Shown here piece by piece: positions 21,801 through 31,660 of a stretch of DNA of 64,000 nucleotides (the first letter of the stretch is position 1; every line of letters starts with the position of its first letter). This DNA is from Phyllostachys edulis (lineage: Eukaryota; Streptophyta; Magnoliopsida; Poales; Poaceae): the NCBI GenBank assembly GCA_036346405.1, contig CM070568.1, positions 30,973,072 through 31,037,071 of the forward strand, read 5' to 3'. The position numbers and the translations under genes are program-made. The notes beneath the pieces are model-generated. The model had not been told where the DNA came from. It saw only the letters and a list, made by a program, of their open reading frames with translations, and searched no databases.

Positions 21801-22772
21801 ATTATAATTGAAGATAGAAACATCAACAGCCACATCGCACCCAACTATGTCCAAGAACAAGAACCAAACACAACGCACAGCATACAAAAGGTTGACCAAA
21901 CCTATATCCTTGTCGCCCTTCATCACCATCCTTTCTAGATGGGCAAAGGTAGCTAACAAACAAGTTACATAGATGCCGATATTAACACATTTTTGTTCTT
22001 ATTAATCAGCCCTAAAACAATGAAAAAACACACACCAAGTTTCTAATTCCATTCAAGGCAATCTGATTCCTGACAGTAAATAACATTGACTGCAAAAAAA
22101 ATCAAGGCTTACGTGAATTTCTTTCGTGCAATAAAGAGCTAGACATACTATAGTCATAGGCCTGAAATTTGAAGTTAACCAATGCAATGCATGCACACAG
22201 TCCATGTCATTTCTTATCCCCTGAGCTTAATTGTCGATATAGGCGAGTGCCCCCCCCCCCCCCCCACTATTTCTAACTCGCCACATGCCCTTAAAAACAG
22301 CGCAATCCACTATTCTTCTGTGCAAAATTTTCTATTTGCTTATCATTTTCAGTTGCTACACGGTTAAAATAGAACAAATCAAGACTCAAGCAATTCGCCA
22401 GGTCCCAGTCCCAACAAGTATGGTCAGATCCCTATCCAAGGGAACATGCAACCAAACCTCGCAGTTCAACCTATTCAATAAAAAAACGCAGTTCAAGAAA
22501 GCATGGAGTCACACGGATCCATCATTCCGAACCGCCGCCCAAATTTTCCAAATAAAAAACGCGCCGCCCATGCCCTCTCCCAGGCATCTCGGGCGGATCG
22601 ATCGGACCAGGTCTTCCCCCACGATCAAATCGAGTGGACACACACGCGTATCATAGATCACATAGAGAAAAAAAGGCGTGCACTCTGCGCGAATCCTCAA
22701 GATGCGACCGGAACGAGCGAAGCCCGCAGGCCTCTACACGAGGAAGGGACAGGGTTTTGAACCTCTTACCAT
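18852..22772 (-). CDS. RAMP4: RAMP4/SERP, small ER membrane protein, three exons
   Basis: The coding exons are 22,772-22,770 (only the ATG), 20,138-19,982 and 18,898-18,852, giving 207 nt or 68 residues plus stop, the usual plant RAMP4 length. The product begins M-TTSRRLADRKSAKFQKN, has KRGSVPETTVKKGNDYP at 21-37, a single membrane segment at about 38-59 (GFFVFVVIGS) and the ending IRTATSGGMA. Donors ATG|GTAAGA and CAT|GTAAGC, and acceptors TTCACAG|ACT and TTTGCAG|CC, are good, and the phase-1 split Ser codon closes correctly. RAMP4/SERP is a tail-anchored protein associated with the Sec61 translocon and ribosomes that is linked to ER stress protection. Met at residue 20 replaces the commoner Thr. 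Intron 1 is 2631 bp and carries two transposon insertions. There is no sign of breakage. The identification is from the protein sequence; expression is not shown. Confidence 0.95.
20214..21066. mobile_element. GC-rich element with terminal inverted repeats
   Basis: The ends are CCAATGTTCACCTAGG and, on the other strand, CCAGTGTTCCCCTAGG, and both run on into GCGCTAGGCG. The flanks ACATGA (20,208-20,213) and ACATTA (21,067-21,072) may be a target duplication with one change. The interior is C/T-rich, with a (CT)n run at about 20,517-20,544 and overlapping GC-rich open frames with no family resemblance. It lies in RAMP4 intron 1. The superfamily is not clear. Confidence 0.6.
20517..20544. repeat. 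(CT)n microsatellite
   Basis: About 14 CT units in a row lie inside the GC-rich inverted-repeat element in RAMP4 intron 1. Confidence 0.9.
21124..21379. mobile_element. Stowaway MITE in RAMP4 intron 1
   Basis: This is a 256-bp element with terminal inverted repeats CTCCCTCCAGTCACAAAAG and CTCCCTCCGGACACAAAAG. It is flanked by TA on both sides (21,122-21,123 and 21,380-21,381). Termini, size and TA duplication fit the Tc1/mariner-type Stowaway MITEs of grasses. There is no coding capacity. Confidence 0.92.
21518..21543. repeat. Poly-C tract followed by poly-A
   Basis: About 17 C are followed by 9 A, within RAMP4 intron 1. A second C run of about 16 lies at 22,250-22,265. Such lengths are often uncertain in an assembly. 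Confidence 0.8.
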
Positions 22773-23060
22773 GTTCGCGTGCCGCCGCCGGTGAGCTCGC
22801 CGGAGACGCTGCGGGCGGAGACGGCGTCGACGACTGGATCGGAGAAGAAAGAGCGGGGGGAGATGCGGAATTGGGGTGAAAGACTGAAAACACCAGACTA
22901 TACAAAAACTCCTCCACTGCCAAGCAGACGTGGCCGCGTGGGAGCGTCTTTCCGCGTTGGCCTGCTGCGGACCTGGCCCATAGATTAACCTCGAGATTCG
23001 TGTGGACAGTACCAGTCTATGGGCTCGGCGTACGATACGCTCCGCAGCGAGACGTGGAAG
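22773..23060 (-). promoter_or_regulatory. RAMP4 5' UTR and upstream region
   Basis: Upstream of the ATG at 22,770-22,772 the minus strand has a weak TATA-like word (TTTTTGTATAGT, near 22,900-22,911) that would put transcription start near 22,865. On the plus strand AGACGTGG occurs twice, at 22,926-22,933 and 23,050-23,057. It differs at one base from the TGACGTGG unfolded-protein-response element bound by plant ER-stress bZIP factors. Regulation by ER stress is inferred only. Confidence 0.4.
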
Positions 23061-24720
23061 GCACGTTCTAGAAGCTTCCATTTATGGGCTTGTACAATGG
23101 GCCATGTCAGGCTGTGGACCCGACCCAAATTTAGCACCAGTCATATACGCATGTTATACACACGACAATTTTATCGTTGTACCGTGTACGATGATGCATG
23201 TGGCGGCCGGATAGGTGCTCGAGAGGCGGTGCAGGTGGGCGACCAGGGCCAGCACGCAGGCTGGTCGGAGTCCGAAGAGGAGGGGCGACCAATGGGCCTG
23301 TCGAAGGAGGGTGGTGATGCACGGGTTGATCGAAGTCGAAGTCAGAGGCGGGTGGAGGCGCATGGGCTGGTTGGAGTCGGAGTAGGAGGAGGGTAGGCGC
23401 GTGGGGTCGTGGTCGGGAGTAGACGCAAGCGTAGTTTCTCATTTAGCACAGCCTAATAGCGTCATTAGTCGCTGCCAGTTCCAAAATGGGTAAAATATTT
23501 AAGGGTATTGATATGGGCCGGATGTCCTATATGAACAGTGCACACGGACACCACGATACACTTCATTTCGCCTTATCCCGTCGCTCTCGTCTTATCCCGT
23601 CTTCAGCCTTCACGTCTTCCTCTTCACGCTTCGTGGCCTTGTGAGGTGCTCCCCTCTACCTCCCCTCGTTCCTTGCTCTCCCCTGTTCCCCTTCTCCTTG
23701 GCTGATCCCCTCTGCCTCCCCCTGCCGCCAGCTCTGCCCACCTCCCCCTTCACCCTGTCGCCTCCCTCTCACTTGGTCACCTTCTCCCGCCTCTACCCCA
23801 CGGGTGTTGTCTACTTCGCGCCTCTCCCTCCACCCACCGCTCTGTCGCCTCCCTTCCGCCTGGTCGTCGACGCTAGTTGCTCCCCTTCCGCCTCCCGCCG
23901 CCCCAAGCACGGATTCGCCTTCCCGAGCCATGGCACGACCCACGCCAGAGACAAGCGCCGCACTTTGTCGCCGTCCTCGGCGACAGCTAGCTCGTAATGG
24001 GGCCACCGCTCCTTGACCCTCCTCTTCCATGAACTCTTTGTTGTCCTAGGTCGCCAGGAGGCAGCTGCTCCACCGGGGTGAGTACTCAATTTTTGATATG
24101 TTGAGCAATGTTGCAACCGTGAAGGAAATAAATGTTGCACATGGGGGGAAAATGTTGCATACAAATTTCTTAGATGTTGCATCTTTTTTTTTTTTGATAT
24201 GTTGGCGTCCTCTAGATGTTTGTGTGTATTTGATTATGAGAATGTTTGTGATGTTTTGATTATGAGAATGTTTGTTTATTTGATTCTGAGATTTTGAGTT
24301 AATGTTGTATATGATTATTTGATATGTTGCAATAAACAGAAAAAAAATATTGCACGGTTCCTTCTCGGATGTTGCATCGGACCGTACGGTGGGAAGCCTC
24401 TCACCATATGTCCGAACCGTAGTTGTGCGTCCAATATTTTACGGTAATAACCAACCGACCATCCTCTTCGTCATTTCTTTCCTCCTTTAGGCAACTGTAT
24501 CTGGATACGGTTAAGACTTAAAGAGTTAAGACCATGATTTGTTCTTTACGGCATGAACTGGGTGGAGGAAGACGATGATGCGTGGTGGCAATGACATCCC
24601 TTGGCCGTCGATCGGCCTTTGGATGGGATCAAGATAGCCGTCCAAACATGGCCCAGAAAGGTTGTGAGATGAGGATGTTAATTACAAGTATAGTTGTTGC
24701 CCTCAGATCGATCCTGGGTC
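23061..24720. other. Low-complexity and repeat-like upstream region
   Basis: GC-rich, C/T-rich sequence at 23,590-24,060 gives overlapping open frames on both strands, none with a recognisable family. Then comes AT-rich sequence with repeated ATGTTGCA words (24,080-24,380). GTAAAATATT near 23,490 recurs inverted near 24,440, so a ~950-bp inverted-repeat-bounded element is possible. No convincing target duplication was found. Confidence 0.35.
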
Positions 24721-24903
24721 ATGCTAAAGTTTGGAAGTGCCAGAGAAATCTTACAGAATTAAACAGCACAATTCCTACAGGGTTAGTAGGACTGGAACAG
24801 AATTCTAGGCCATTCGAAGCGTGGAAATTTTGCAGAAAAATCATACAAAGAAGTTCAACCCCGTAAGAATGGGGAGAATTCCCGTGTTCCAAACGAGCCA
24901 TAA
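24721..24903. mobile_element. MITE-like element
   Basis: The ends are imperfect inverted repeats: GTTTGGAAGTGCC on the left and CGTTTGGAACACGGG on the opposite strand at the right. The interior has mirrored words (GAATTCT, CTACAGGGTTAG, ATTCCTAC) as in the common grass MITEs ending GTTTGGAA. The target duplication is not clear. Confidence 0.5.
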
Positions 24904-25892
24904 GATCCAACCTCTTCCCTCTGTACTTAACTAAACTAACAATGGAAAATACGCTTTTATTTCTTTTTTTGAATTGAAAAAAAGACGCTTTTATTTCGCT
25001 GTGATCTTATCCTCTCCCGTCTAAGGAGATGATGTCAGTGGACTAAACTGCACGCGTGCCTAGTGCGCTCGATCGAAAAAGAGGCATTGCACCGCCCGCA
25101 CGCACAGGAACGTTTGAATGTCATTTTTGATTCGACGGCCTTATTTTCGGTCCATCCACCGCAGCTCATGGCCGGATTCATGCATCCCAACAACAACCTT
25201 CTCCCTGGACGACGGGGAAACGTATCCTCTGACATTGTATAGTAATATTATGGTACTACAGTACCAAAACATTAGTAGCAGTCGTTGGTAGCATCAGCAC
25301 TATTCACGAACACTATAACATCACCGTAGCGGTTGATTCGAGCAGTTCATTCCGGATCAGACGATTCAAATCTGCCGAATGTCACGACACTGTGTTTCTC
25401 TGCCGTTGCATTAATGGCAGAGGATGCCAATCCCATGAATGGATATCTAGGAACCGAGCAGTGCAGTTCAGGACAACGCATTTATTATTATCTGAATATG
25501 TTCAACTTGGTAAGTTTTTAAGGTTAACGTTGCTATGATTTTTTTTTGTCTATATTTGTCTTGTGATAATTGTTATCTTCGTCGTTACGTACTTTTGCTA
25601 TGGTTTAGTTCGATTGCGATGTAGTACAACTTCTAATCTATCGTAAATTAGCATACTCCGTTTCTGGATCTACCACTGATCTGAGCTCACATTCTTTTTT
25701 GCAAACATCTATGCATTAGTCGACTAAATGGAGCTTACAAATCAATCGAGTTTTTTACGGCCCAGATCCAACCGTTCCCTCCCTATATGCTCTCCTTACT
25801 TCTTCGTTCTTTCGAATTCATTCACTTGAACGGCTGGCGCTACGCTTGCTTTGCATGATTAGCTCCGACATAACAGGTATTACATTTCCTTA
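24904..25892. other. Unassigned low-copy stretch
   Basis: Mixed AT-rich sequence has no coding region, repeat or RNA that I recognise. A 62-codon open frame at 25,333-25,521 has no family resemblance and no coding-like context. Confidence 0.4.
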
Positions 25893-26176
25893 GAGTATGT
25901 ACAATAAGGCTATGTCGGTTGTCTATAGTCACTGTCACGTAGAATTTTTGCTGATATGGATGAAAGAGAATAAAGAGAGAGAAAGATGTTATCTACAATC
26001 CTGTAGCCGACTATAATACCAGAAACAAGAATAGCATTAAAAGATTGTGTGTTCTATAAAGACAACTAAAAAGACAGCAGTTATCTGTACCATTGTATAA
26101 GTTATCTTTAGTGTTGTCTATAAGTGACATGGAGAGTTGATATAGACAGCAGCTGTCTGTACCATTATACATGCCC
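25893..26176. mobile_element. Tourist-like MITE
   Basis: This is a 284-bp element with terminal inverted repeats GAGTATGTACAATAAGG and GGGCATGTATAATGGTA. Similar internal words (TGTACCATTGTA, TGTACCATTATA) lie near one end. TTA precedes it and GTA follows, close to the TTA/TAA duplication of PIF/Harbinger Tourist elements. It has no coding capacity. Confidence 0.65.
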
Positions 26177-26179
26177 GTA

Positions 26180-26528
26180 GTTGGATCCACTCTCTCATGC
26201 AGTTGTTGCTTGCGGCTATTTATTCAGTCATCAATCAGCATTGATTCAGGTAGATAGTCAGTGTCTCTCCTTTTTCGGTTAAGAAACCGGGCCCAAGCCG
26301 GCAGTCCTGGGCCCATAATGGCCTCCTCATCCATCCAGTAGTTTATATAAAAGAGAGGGGATCTTGACATTGTATACAGTTTTACAGAAGAGCAATAAAG
26401 AGAAGTCAGAAGTCCCCTCATATCTCTGTGTTCAATCTTCTATTGTGTTCTTGCATTGTTCTTACGATTCTGAGTTTGTCTACGAGGTAATCGCTCGGAC
26501 TGGACTCGCTAATGATGGTTTCTCAACA
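26180..26528 (+). repeat. Copia 1 5' LTR, partial
   Basis: A TATATAAAAGAG promoter-like box lies near 26,343, and an LTR-like end reads CTCAACA at 26,528. A copia-type primer site with CGTTATCAGCACGA follows at once. The left end of the LTR is not defined. The element continues in pieces after 41,752 and reaches its gag at 47,350. Confidence 0.6.
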
Positions 26529-26545
26529 CGTTATCAGCACGATCG
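26529..26545 (+). promoter_or_regulatory. Copia 1 primer binding site
   Basis: CGTTATCAGCACGA directly follows the LTR end. This word is common at that place in plant copia elements. Confidence 0.6.
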
Positions 26546-26651
26546 ACTCTTCTCGGATCGAAAGATAACCGTCGTAGCACAACACTCGTAGATCGAATCG
26601 TTTTTTCTTGATTGCTTTCAATTATGCAAATTTGGCCTTTTAGATTGTAAC

Positions 26652-27444
26652 TGTCGGTGTTTTAGAACCGAACTTATGTAAAAATTATTTGATTCAGGGG
26701 GTTTCCAAGACTCAAATCACGCAGAGAGAGGCGACACGAGGATTTTTATACAGGTTCTGGCCTTCTCCGGGGAGAATAACAACCATACTCTTGTGTGTAT
26801 GTATTGAGCATGTTGGATTACAAGATCAAGAGAAATACTTGAGTGAGACGTCTTGTGCTTCGGTTCCTCTCTCCTCACCTTCTCATGATTCTACCTTTTA
26901 TACAGTACTCGGAGTATGCCGCTATTTTTTCAGTCCAAAGGGCACCTTAATGCTTCAGATGATGCAACCGTTACTGGAGATTATAGTGGGAGTAGTAACG
27001 TTCCCACGTCGCGAGTCAGTTATCACCATGATAGGGAGTTAAATCGTGCTATTATTCCAGAGAATAACAGCGTAGTTTACTGCCCATATCTTTAGATATG
27101 GTGCAGAAGATTCGCTGGTCGACTAGGCCCACATGTCTGTAAGTCCCATAGACTAGGGACTGGTCGTAGAAGAACTTACAACAAGGTGGTGGTCGTAGAA
27201 GAGCTTACGACCACAGATTGATCGTAGGAGAACTTACGATCAGGGCATAGTCGTAGAAGGACTTACGATTATGGGGTAGTCGTAGAAGGACTTACGACCA
27301 TGGGGTGGTCATAGAAGAATTTACGACCTCCAACTTCTCCCTTATGAATATTAAGGGGTATACTTAAGAACCATATGATGTCATCATTATCCATAATATA
27401 AATTACAGATAAATAATTAAATGAGGATTATCATATCCTCGTCA
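26652..27444 (-). repeat. Gypsy element 3, 3' LTR
   Basis: This is a full LTR of the same family as gypsy 1 (TGTCGGTGTT to CCTCGTCA, 793 bp). It is preceded by GTAAC (26,647-26,651), and the polypurine tract follows it at 27,445. Six hairpin units lie at 27,161-27,328 in the same order of arm types as in gypsy 1. Units two and three are perfect inverted repeats. Confidence 0.92.
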
Positions 27445-28050
27445 TCTAGCCCCCTAGCTTATTCCTTTTCAAAAAAAAAAGTTGAAGTGGGGAAGCTTGA
27501 AACCAAGGTCAAAGAAAAGACATTTGTTCTTAACAAGATTATCCCATTGCCAAAGAAAAAGATCGAGAGGTTCAATCGTGGGAGGAGCACTACATAAAGA
27601 GCACTGCCTCTCACCACGATGAAGTCAAGAAGTTAGATTCTCGACTAGCAGGTAAGTAAGTCTTTACCTGTGATCGGTTTTGTTTTCCTTTTGAGGTCAT
27701 TTAATCTGACTGGTCTTATTCTTTTTAGAGCAAGCAGTCGAAATAAAATGACTCCGTGAGGCTTTGACTCGTAATCAGGAGGAGATGAAGTCGATGAAGG
27801 TCAACCTTCAAGACAACATTTCCTTCTGAATAATGTACTCGGTGGGCTTCATGCAGAGGGGATCACTTCTCGTGAAGATACAATGGTTGCTCACTCGAGT
27901 ACCATTGATGATCAAGTCGAACTTTGCAAGAGTTGGTGACTACTATGAAGACGAACCAAGCTGATTTGATAAAGGAGACAGTTAAAGAGGGAATAAGTTT
28001 TGTTTTGGCAAAACTTAAAGTTCATGACTCCAGTCTTAATCTGCAACCAT
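27445..28050 (+). pseudogene. Gypsy 3 antisense gene, 3' exons only
   Basis: After the polypurine tract the sequence matches the late exons of the antisense gene in gypsy 1 (coiled-coil exon near 27,590-27,650 with a GTAAGT donor, then 27,740-28,050). The 5' exons are deleted. The frame is broken. The intact joint CAAGACAACATTTCC at about 27,810 shows what the target looked like before the solo LTR inserted in gypsy 1. Confidence 0.75.
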
Positions 28051-28530
28051 TACTACGGATCACCTCATCATAGACGGTTCGGAACCGTCATCACGAACAT
28101 TTTTCAACTATTTGTATTTGTTCGTCTGTGATATACGGTTATCACGCAGACGGCCGGGAACCGCTCGTGATACGGAATATCACTGCACAATTTTTGTGTT
28201 AAAACCGTGCAGTGAAGGCATAGTATCACGACGGTTCTATCGACGAACCGTCTATGATATGCAGAATATCACGCAGCGTTACGTCACTGAACCGCTTGTG
28301 ATATGATAGAGGTTCTATTGACGAACCATCGTGATACGCGAGAATATCACGAGCGGTTACGTCTCTAACCGCTCGTGATATGATAGAATATCGCAGACGG
28401 TTCGTAGACGTAACCGTATGTGATATGCGTATCCTGAAGGTTCGTCGATAGAACCATCTGTGATACTATGCCTTCACAGACGGCTTTAACACAAAAACCG
28501 TCTGTGATAGTTCATTATCCTAACTACATT
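28051..28530. repeat. CACTA terminal and subterminal repeats
   Basis: The end reads TACTACGGATCACC, one base from a CACTA start. It is followed by many copies, in both orientations, of a word like TATCACGNNCGGTT. Such short subterminal repeats are typical of CACTA (En/Spm) elements. Two arms of about 165 bp (about 28,177-28,340 and 28,350-28,513) are inverted repeats of each other. Confidence 0.75.
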
Positions 28531-28691
28531 TTTTCTTATTTTTGGCTAGCCTCAGGAATTGCTAGCCATGCCCTCTGAAAACAAGCATGCAGACAAACAG
28601 ATACATCACAATAATCAAATTGTTGACAACTCGAAGTGATCATTACTCAAAATAAATTACAAAAGATCGAATTTGTTCAAATATTGTCGCT

Positions 28692-30421
28692 TGAGAGACC
28701 ATGTGGAGGTCGTCCCGTGTGAGTGATGGGTAATTGACAAAGGTTTTAGGTCAGTCGAGTTTGGTTTGTGTGGTCGGACCATGTCGTTCTGCGAGGTTCA
28801 CGCGCTTCGTGAAGTCAATCGTATTTGTCGGGATAATCGAACGACAAGCGTGTTATGAGATGTGACGCCGCAGGCGGTTATACCGATTGGTAAATGGCGG
28901 TTGAAGAATTCGGAGAAGTTGTTTTTTTTCGAGTTCGGTCTTCATTGGAAATCGGAACGACCGCAGTATTGGAGCGAGACGACCGGAGCGCGGTTGATCC
29001 GCCGGTAACATGGCGGTTGTATCGATTGTATTGTGAGGTTCGCCATTTTGGTGATTTGAGTTTTGGGATAGGTCATATCCAGTGTGTTCATGCATATGTG
29101 TTGCATATTGCATGTTTGAGCTAACGTTAGGTCAAGTTGTGAAGAACTTGTTCTGGTTTCGTGTTTCTTGTGCGTGTGGGTTGCAGGACGCCGAGCGGAG
29201 TCGTGGCGAGACACGGTGGATCGGACTAAGCGCAGTGGCGCCGAGGTCGAACAGTCGGGATGTGTCAAGACGACGTGGACTCGAGGTGGTTGCGAGCGCG
29301 GCGAGACAAGGAGCTTGAAGCTTCGGAAGGTCTGAAAGGCGAATCGGAAGTCGCAAGGCCGCACAAGCGGGCGAGCTCAGTTGGACTTAGCGGGCGCGAA
29401 CGGGAGGAGACCCGTTAGCCAAGGCTATATAAAGGATTGGAGGGGCTGCATGCCCTCTTGAGCACTTGAAAAGGAATTAGGGTTTGCTAGAGTCAAAAGA
29501 GTCTTTAGTGGTGCTTTTTGCTTTAGGCTTTAGTGGTTGAGGGTGTTGGTGGAGGCGGTGGGTGCTCCTGCTTGTCCCCTTCGTTGCTTCCCTCCTCAAG
29601 AATGGATGAGTGTGTGTTCTTGAGGTTTGAGAGTGGGAGAGGATGAGATGAAAGCTTGTAATCATTCCTCTTGTATCAATCATGTATCTCTCTTCCTCTA
29701 GATCAATATGAGATGGTGTTTGTTTCATATTCGAGCTCTCTGTCATTTCTTTCTTCGATGACCTCTTTTTGAAGATTTCTTGATCCTTTGTTTCTCTGGT
29801 TGTTTCTTGCCCCAATCTACCTTGCTATGACGTGTGGGAATACATCTAGGGTGATCTAGATCATCAATCATCCACGAGCAAGTGATTGGATTAGAGGTTT
29901 GTTCTTGCCCTGGTTTAGCATCCTTCTTCGCTCAAATGCAAAAAGATAGGAACCTTGGAATGGATCTCTGAAATTTTTGATTGAATAGGTTCCTAGTATC
30001 GTTAGGAAGGTGTGGTTCAAATCTCGTAGAGTTTGGCCAAGCGTTCAAAAGTTACGTTGATTTTCGTTTTGAAACCCGGCGGATTTTGCCTGTTCCAGAC
30101 AATCGGATGAACAAGGCTTAACTCGCGGTTAGTCTGGGATCAGGTACAACCGCCGCTTGCTCACGGTTGTATCCGATCGAGGTACAACCGCCATTTACTA
30201 ATGGTTGTACCGATTGTCCCGATTTGTTCGTAACTTCCTGCTTTTTGTTTGTCGAGCTTTGTGGGGGTGAGGTGGATTCAACATAAGACTTCCTCTCGTG
30301 CTTAATCTTTGATCTTCATAGCTCTCATAGCTATTGGAGTGATTTACAAGTTGAATCCATTCTTTGCGAAAAAGATTAGGTGCTCCTATTCACCCCCTCT
30401 AGTCGCCTTTCAGGTCCTTCA
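28692..30421 (+). repeat. Copia 2 5' LTR (1730 bp)
   Basis: The LTR starts TGAGAGACCATG and ends GGTCCTTCA, preceded by the target duplication TCGCT (28,687-28,691). A TATATAAAGG box lies near 29,425. It contains GCGGTTGTACC-like words and their complements. The partner is at 38,177-39,899. Confidence 0.93.
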
Positions 30422-30423
30422 AT

Positions 30424-30436
30424 TGGTATCGAGCCG
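30424..30436 (+). promoter_or_regulatory. Copia 2 primer binding site
   Basis: TGGTATCGAGCCG lies three bases after the LTR and resembles the TGGTATCAGAGC site complementary to initiator tRNA-Met that is usual in plant copia elements. Confidence 0.8.
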
Positions 30437-30482
30437 GTTAGCTCTTTTCAATAGATCTTAACCGGTCTCAAGAGCCGTGGCG

Positions 30483-31660
30483 ATGGACAAGTACTCGACC
30501 AAGCCGCTTTGTTTTCGATGGCATCGACACCCTTCCGAAGAGCCGAATGGAGACATACATCCAGCCTGTGGGTATGCCATCTGGCGAAAGGTCAAGGTTC
30601 GATTCATTGTTCTCGCCGATGAGAACATCAATGCCGGAACATGGTTGATGTTGAGGCGAATGCAAAGGCAAGGAACATCATCATCCGTGGTTTGAGTCGT
30701 AGTGAGTTTGACGCAGATCTCACTGTCGTCGCTTACGATATCTGGGTGACCCTCGACGATACCATGAGGGCACCACCCAGATCAAGACGGTTCGACAGAC
30801 GGTTCAAACGAGAATACAACAAATTTGAGATGCTTCTGGTGAGTCCCTAGATGAGTGCTTCAGACGTTTTCACAAGATCTTGAGCAACCTCCGAGCGGTC
30901 GGTCTCACATACCCGACTTCGGACAATGCTCGTCCGATGCTCACGGACTCGTCTGCGTGTTTGGGAGATGAAAGTGACCACCATCAAAGACACGACAGAC
31001 CTCTCGACTTTGACTCTTGATGCGCCAGACTCACGCCTCAAGACTCATGAGATTGAGCGTTGTCTCGTGAGGTCGAAGTCACGATCGATGGCCTTGGTCA
31101 CCGATCCCGATTCGACCTCTGGTTCTCTGCCGATTCTTGTGTGGTTTCTCCTTCTTTGCTCTCTGTGACGAATCGATGATCGATTAGAGCAACTTGAGGA
31201 TGAGCGGTTGCCCTCCTAGCTCGGAAGTTTTCTCATGCTTACAAGAGGAGGAGGGACGAGAAAGAGAGGAGGACCCGTGATTTGCTTGAGTGTGGTGGCC
31301 CCAACCACATTCGACAACCGCCCTAAGCCGAGAAGGGCAAGAACGACTACTGGCGGTTCGGCAAGAACGACTACACCGACAAGAACGCAACAAGAAGCCT
31401 CCGGCTCGACGCCCAAAGCAAGAAGAAGTTCCGCAACTTTGGCAAAGCCAAGAAGCTCTTCCACGCGTCCTCACCGCTCGACGACCTCGACCTCAGCGAG
31501 GTGGAGGGATGGAGCGACGATGACGGACGGGTGACCAAGAGCCCAAGGATGGCGGCGATGACTTCTCCCAAGCATGTGCTTCATGGCCTCGAGGGCGAAC
31601 TCGGCGACAATGAGCTGTACTCCGACTTCGGACGAGGTAGATCCCACTCACGAACAGCTC
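30483..31660 (+). pseudogene. Copia 2 gag
   Basis: The frame starts MDKYSTKP at 30,483, close to the usual copia gag start. Conserved pieces in changing frames are NIIIRGLS and AYDIWVTLDD (about 30,670-30,760), ECFRRFHKILSNLRAVGLTY (about 30,850-30,920) and a degenerate zinc-knuckle region near 31,290 (LLECGGPNHIR). An acidic region with DDLDLSEVEGWSDDDG follows near 31,480-31,530. Several frameshifts and stops make it non-functional. Confidence 0.75.

Noticed and set aside
21518..22265. Long poly-C tracts as possible structured elements
   Set aside because: Single-base runs without other G4 or i-motif pattern; the length is probably unreliable.
23641..24030. Overlapping 118-124-codon open frames on both strands
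   Set aside because: They arise from C/T-rich low-complexity sequence; no family resemblance, splice or start context supports a gene.
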